Below are positions 7,101 to 7,694 of a stretch of 7,694 bases of DNA, in pieces. The notes under the pieces were generated by a model. That model was not told the origin of the DNA and ran no database searches. It worked only from the letters and a program-made list of their open reading frames with translations. Location of the stretch: positions 1 through 7,694 of the forward strand of contig SXQR01000147.1 of NCBI GenBank assembly GCA_005792865.1, written 5' to 3'. Made by a program: the position numbers and the translations under genes. Positions within the stretch are counted from its first letter, which is position 1, and each line of letters opens with the position of its first letter. The stretch comes from Flavobacterium sp. GTDB lineage: Bacteria; Bacteroidota; Bacteroidia; Flavobacteriales; Flavobacteriaceae.

Positions 7101-7694
7101 TGCGGCATCGAGCCACAGTTTGCACAGGCTTCTGCGACCGACGCCTGCGGTGGTGACGTGACGCTTACCTTTAATGACAATACTATCGAGGGCGGATGTT
7201 ACGGTACTTATACCATCATCCGGACCTGGACCGCTGCCGATGCTTGCGGAAATACGTCAACTGCCACGCAGACCATCAATGTACAGGACACGACCAATCC
7301 CGTTTTCGGAACCATTCCTGGACCGACAACCATCTCTTGCCCTGCACAGCCACAGTTCATCACGCCAAACGTGACGGATTCCTGCTCAAGCGGAGATGTG
7401 ACGGTCACTTCAAACGATGTGACGATTCCGGGCCAGTGCGCGGGATCATACTCCATTACCCGTACCTGGACCGCCGTTGACGAGTGCGGAAATTCGGCTA
7501 CGGCTTCACAAACCATCAATGTTGAGGACACCACGGCACCCGTTATCGCCGCGCTTCCTGCAACATCAACCATCTCATGTCCGGCAACGCCTGCGTTTGC
7601 CCAGGCTACCGCTACCGACTCTTGCGGCAGCGCCGTGACTTTGACTTTCGCCGATGTGACCACCGAAGGCGAGTGCGCCGGTTCATATTCGGTA
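4059..7694 (+). CDS. Giant secreted repeat protein (PKD, SprB-type and HYR-like repeats), 3' end outside window
   Basis: Predicted cell-surface or secreted adhesin-like protein. From the ATG at 4059 the frame is open for 1,212 codons to the window edge. Seen in order: signal peptide (1-21), an unassigned N-terminal region (22 to about 183, with several cysteines and many Asn/Thr), a PKD domain (about 184-267, with FAWDFDNNG), a SprB-type repeat (about 268-341, with GGTPGYTYLWSNG and LTPGTYTVTVTDSNNC), a degenerate HYR-like unit (342-437), then tandem HYR-like units from residue 438. In Flavobacteriia such proteins usually end in a type IX secretion sorting domain (gliding-motility-associated C-terminal type); that would lie beyond the window and is inference. 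The start fits: an A-rich leader, then a short basic N-terminus and hydrophobic core. The protein has no catalytic motif I recognise in the visible part; adhesion, biofilm or gliding-associated roles are plausible but unproven. It is divergent from the polyphosphate operon and probably unrelated to it. Confidence 0.93.
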   Translation, partial: MKAKITFLLLALFTIVGNTYSQFDAQHPDLRLCGSAPNYYLDYYNCTSNNFTLDNVFLSLTNVNGQPMTNTTCTIGTQQQVYIMLNYTSNANNTPNNGRLFADLAIDDMIIPINAYLGQIPPGTNQRQVYGPFMWTCGQELSLSRILVVWRTGGSSAQLPSYNCSTYSTAQCELPGNTIIAKPLAVQFDYQACRVGNNTTVTFTSTTNGGIPPYTFAWDFDNNGTTDSTQINPVFTYSTPGPHTAKLTVTDSQGLSNTYTQVITSPAEISLTAAPVHVGCGGGSNGSIDLSVSGGTPGYTYLWSNGATTQDISNLTPGTYTVTVTDSNNCVKTLQVIVNGGDSTPPVVTAPANQTIEGCNSANIGSAGFLPFSSVQATITVAQFTAAGGLYTDSSTISSITYQDVQTGNCPKVITRTFRLTDACNNIATAVQIFTVQDTTAPVFEPLTAVINIDCPAAPQFETAKAIDNCDNFPVLTFADVTTAGQCAGMYTIVRTWTATDACGNASTITQTINVKDMTAPVIAALPAPSTINCPATPQFAVATATDACGSAFTLTSNDVTTPLCGNSYSITRTWTATDSCGNASTASQTITVQDVTAPAIQPLPGLITISCPETPQFTQAVATDACGGNVTLTFNDVTAAGQCAGTYTITRTWTATDACGNASTATQTIAVQDNSGPVISALPAASTIACGTTPHFAEATATDACGSTFNLTFQDVTTPGQCAGSYSITRIWTATDTCGNSATASQTINVQDTQAPVFAALPATSTISCPAVPQFAQASATDACGSGVTLTFADVNTPGQCSGTYSITRTWTATDACGNASTATQTINVIDNTAPVISTQAQNLTVECDGSGNQNGINAWLANNGGAVANDACSAVTWTNDFNSMSTDCSAAVTVIFTATDACGNAATTSATFMVQDVTAPVAPAAPAAVTVACASLVPASISLTATDNCSGAITSAGVDHVTAGNCANSFTIVRTWTFTDACGNASSVTQNITVNDQTGPVFAALPAPSTIECGIEPQFAQASATDACGGDVTLTFNDNTIEGGCYGTYTIIRTWTAADACGNTSTATQTINVQDTTNPVFGTIPGPTTISCPAQPQFITPNVTDSCSSGDVTVTSNDVTIPGQCAGSYSITRTWTAVDECGNSATASQTINVEDTTAPVIAALPATSTISCPATPAFAQATATDSCGSAVTLTFADVTTEGECAGSYSV
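4608..4859 (+). other. PKD domain coding segment
   Basis: Residues about 184-267. Signature: FTSTTNGGIPPYTFAWDFDN with W218-D219-F220-D221, then PVFTYSTPGPHTAKLTVTDS, the usual PKD order of a WDF(D/G) core followed by a Y-x-x-PG turn and a VTD(S) strand. PKD domains are beta-sandwich modules of extracellular proteins that act in spacing or protein and carbohydrate contact. Boundaries are approximate. Confidence 0.8.
4860..5081 (+). other. SprB-type repeat coding segment
   Basis: Residues about 268-341. The segment GCGGGSNGSIDLSVSGG, then TPGYTYLWSNGATTQDISNL, then TPGTYTVTVTDSNNC follows the SprB repeat pattern (Cys, G-S-I, GG-PY-Y-WSNG, L-PG-Y-V-V-D--GC) named for the Flavobacterium johnsoniae gliding adhesin SprB. 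A single copy is present here. It supports a flavobacterial surface-protein assignment but does not by itself show a role in gliding. Confidence 0.75.
5082..5369 (+). repeat. Degenerate first HYR-like unit (96 residues)
   Basis: Residues 342-437, starting DSTPPVVTAPANQTIEGC and ending with RTFRLTDACNNIATAVQIFTVQ. The opening D-x-T-x-P-V and closing TDAC-N motifs match the downstream array, but the unit is 96 residues instead of 79 and its middle (with FLPFSSVQATITVAQFTAAGG) has no counterpart in the other units. It probably caps the array on its N-terminal side. Confidence 0.7.
5370..7694 (+). repeat. Tandem HYR-like repeat array, nine full units plus a partial tenth
   Basis: Units start at 5370, 5607, 5841, 6078, 6315, 6552, 6810, 7050, 7287 and 7527. 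Lengths in residues are 79, 78, 79, 79, 79, 86, 80, 79 and 80, and the tenth is cut by the window. Consensus of a typical unit: D-x-T-A-P-V-hydrophobic, LPA-STI-C-P--PQFA-A-ATDACG, VTLTF-DVTTPGQCAG-YSITRTWTATDACGNASTATQTINVQ (dashes variable). Each typical unit has four cysteines near positions 18, 33, 50 and 65, probably disulphide-bonded outside the cell. The units are related to the HYR/immunoglobulin-like beta-sandwich class; the fit to HYR is by motif resemblance and not verified by a profile. At the DNA level copies share blocks such as ACCGATGCCTGCGGAAACGC (6501-6520, 6999-7018) but differ at many synonymous sites, so the array is not freshly amplified. Confidence 0.9.
6552..7049 (+). 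repeat. Two variant units inside the array
   Basis: The unit at 6552-6809 (86 residues) replaces the usual first half with LTVECDGSGNQNGINAWLAN, NNGGAVANDAC and VTWTNDF, a distinct subtype that also occurs in other flavobacterial repeat proteins as I recall them. The next unit (6810-7049, 80 residues) keeps the standard end (FTIVRTWTFTDACGNASS) but has an Ala/Pro/Val-rich front (VAPAAPAAVTVACASLVPAS). Both keep D-x-T-A-P-V at the front and TDACGNA near the end, so they are in phase with the array. Confidence 0.75.

Noticed and set aside
5261..7663. Several minus-strand open frames of 70-151 codons opposite the repeat array, with recurring QASVAVQVR-like peptides
   Set aside because: Their periodicity copies the sense-strand repeats. 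They are a by-product of repeated codons lacking antisense stops, not separate genes.
5370..7694. Reading the regular repeats as a CRISPR array or recent tandem DNA duplication
   Set aside because: The frame stays open through all units, the period is about 237 bases, and copies differ at many synonymous sites, which fits protein domains under selection.

Overview
The window reads as chromosome of a member of the Bacteroidota, most likely a Flavobacterium-like member of the Flavobacteriaceae. The reasons are a very large surface protein combining PKD, SprB-type and HYR-like repeats (a style typical of gliding and type IX secretion bacteria), starts preceded by A-rich leaders instead of Shine-Dalgarno sequences, and a candidate promoter of the TTG / TAnnTTTG type. 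Coding DNA is clearly more GC-rich than the AT-rich spacer between the two gene blocks. This assignment is inference from protein style, not a species identification.

Left half (1-3596, minus strand): a compact polyphosphate operon transcribed right to left. The order is a SixA-type histidine phosphatase (3093-3596), polyphosphate kinase ppk1 (1007-3112) and an exopolyphosphatase/GppA-type phosphatase ppx (1-895, cut by the window edge close to its C-terminus). sixA and ppk1 overlap by 20 bases, which suggests coupled translation; ppx follows ppk1 after about 110 bases. One unit thus encodes the enzyme that makes polyphosphate, the enzyme that degrades it, and a small phosphatase whose substrate cannot be read from sequence.

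Middle (3597-4058): an AT-rich divergent spacer of 462 bases. It holds a 12-bp-arm inverted repeat (3737-3774) whose loop carries the -33-like TTG of a candidate plus-strand promoter, a further exact copy of one arm just in front of sixA (3599-3610), a separate near-palindrome (3623-3643), and a 36-codon ORF (3894-4004) of doubtful reality.

Right half (4059-7694, plus strand): the first 1,212 codons of a giant secreted protein, open to the window edge. It has a signal peptide, an N-terminal region I cannot assign, a PKD domain, one SprB-type repeat, a degenerate HYR-like unit, and then nine complete and one partial tandem HYR-like units. Most units are 79 residues long with four regularly placed cysteines. 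Two consecutive units (6552-7049) are of different subtypes, and units 3-4-5 resemble units 8-9-10, suggesting a five-unit higher-order duplication. The C-terminus, where a type IX sorting domain would be expected, lies outside the window.

I found no RNA gene, insertion sequence, CRISPR array or clear intrinsic terminator. The most unusual items are the shared operator-like motif in the divergent spacer and the higher-order structure of the repeat array. No clearly new system is evident.
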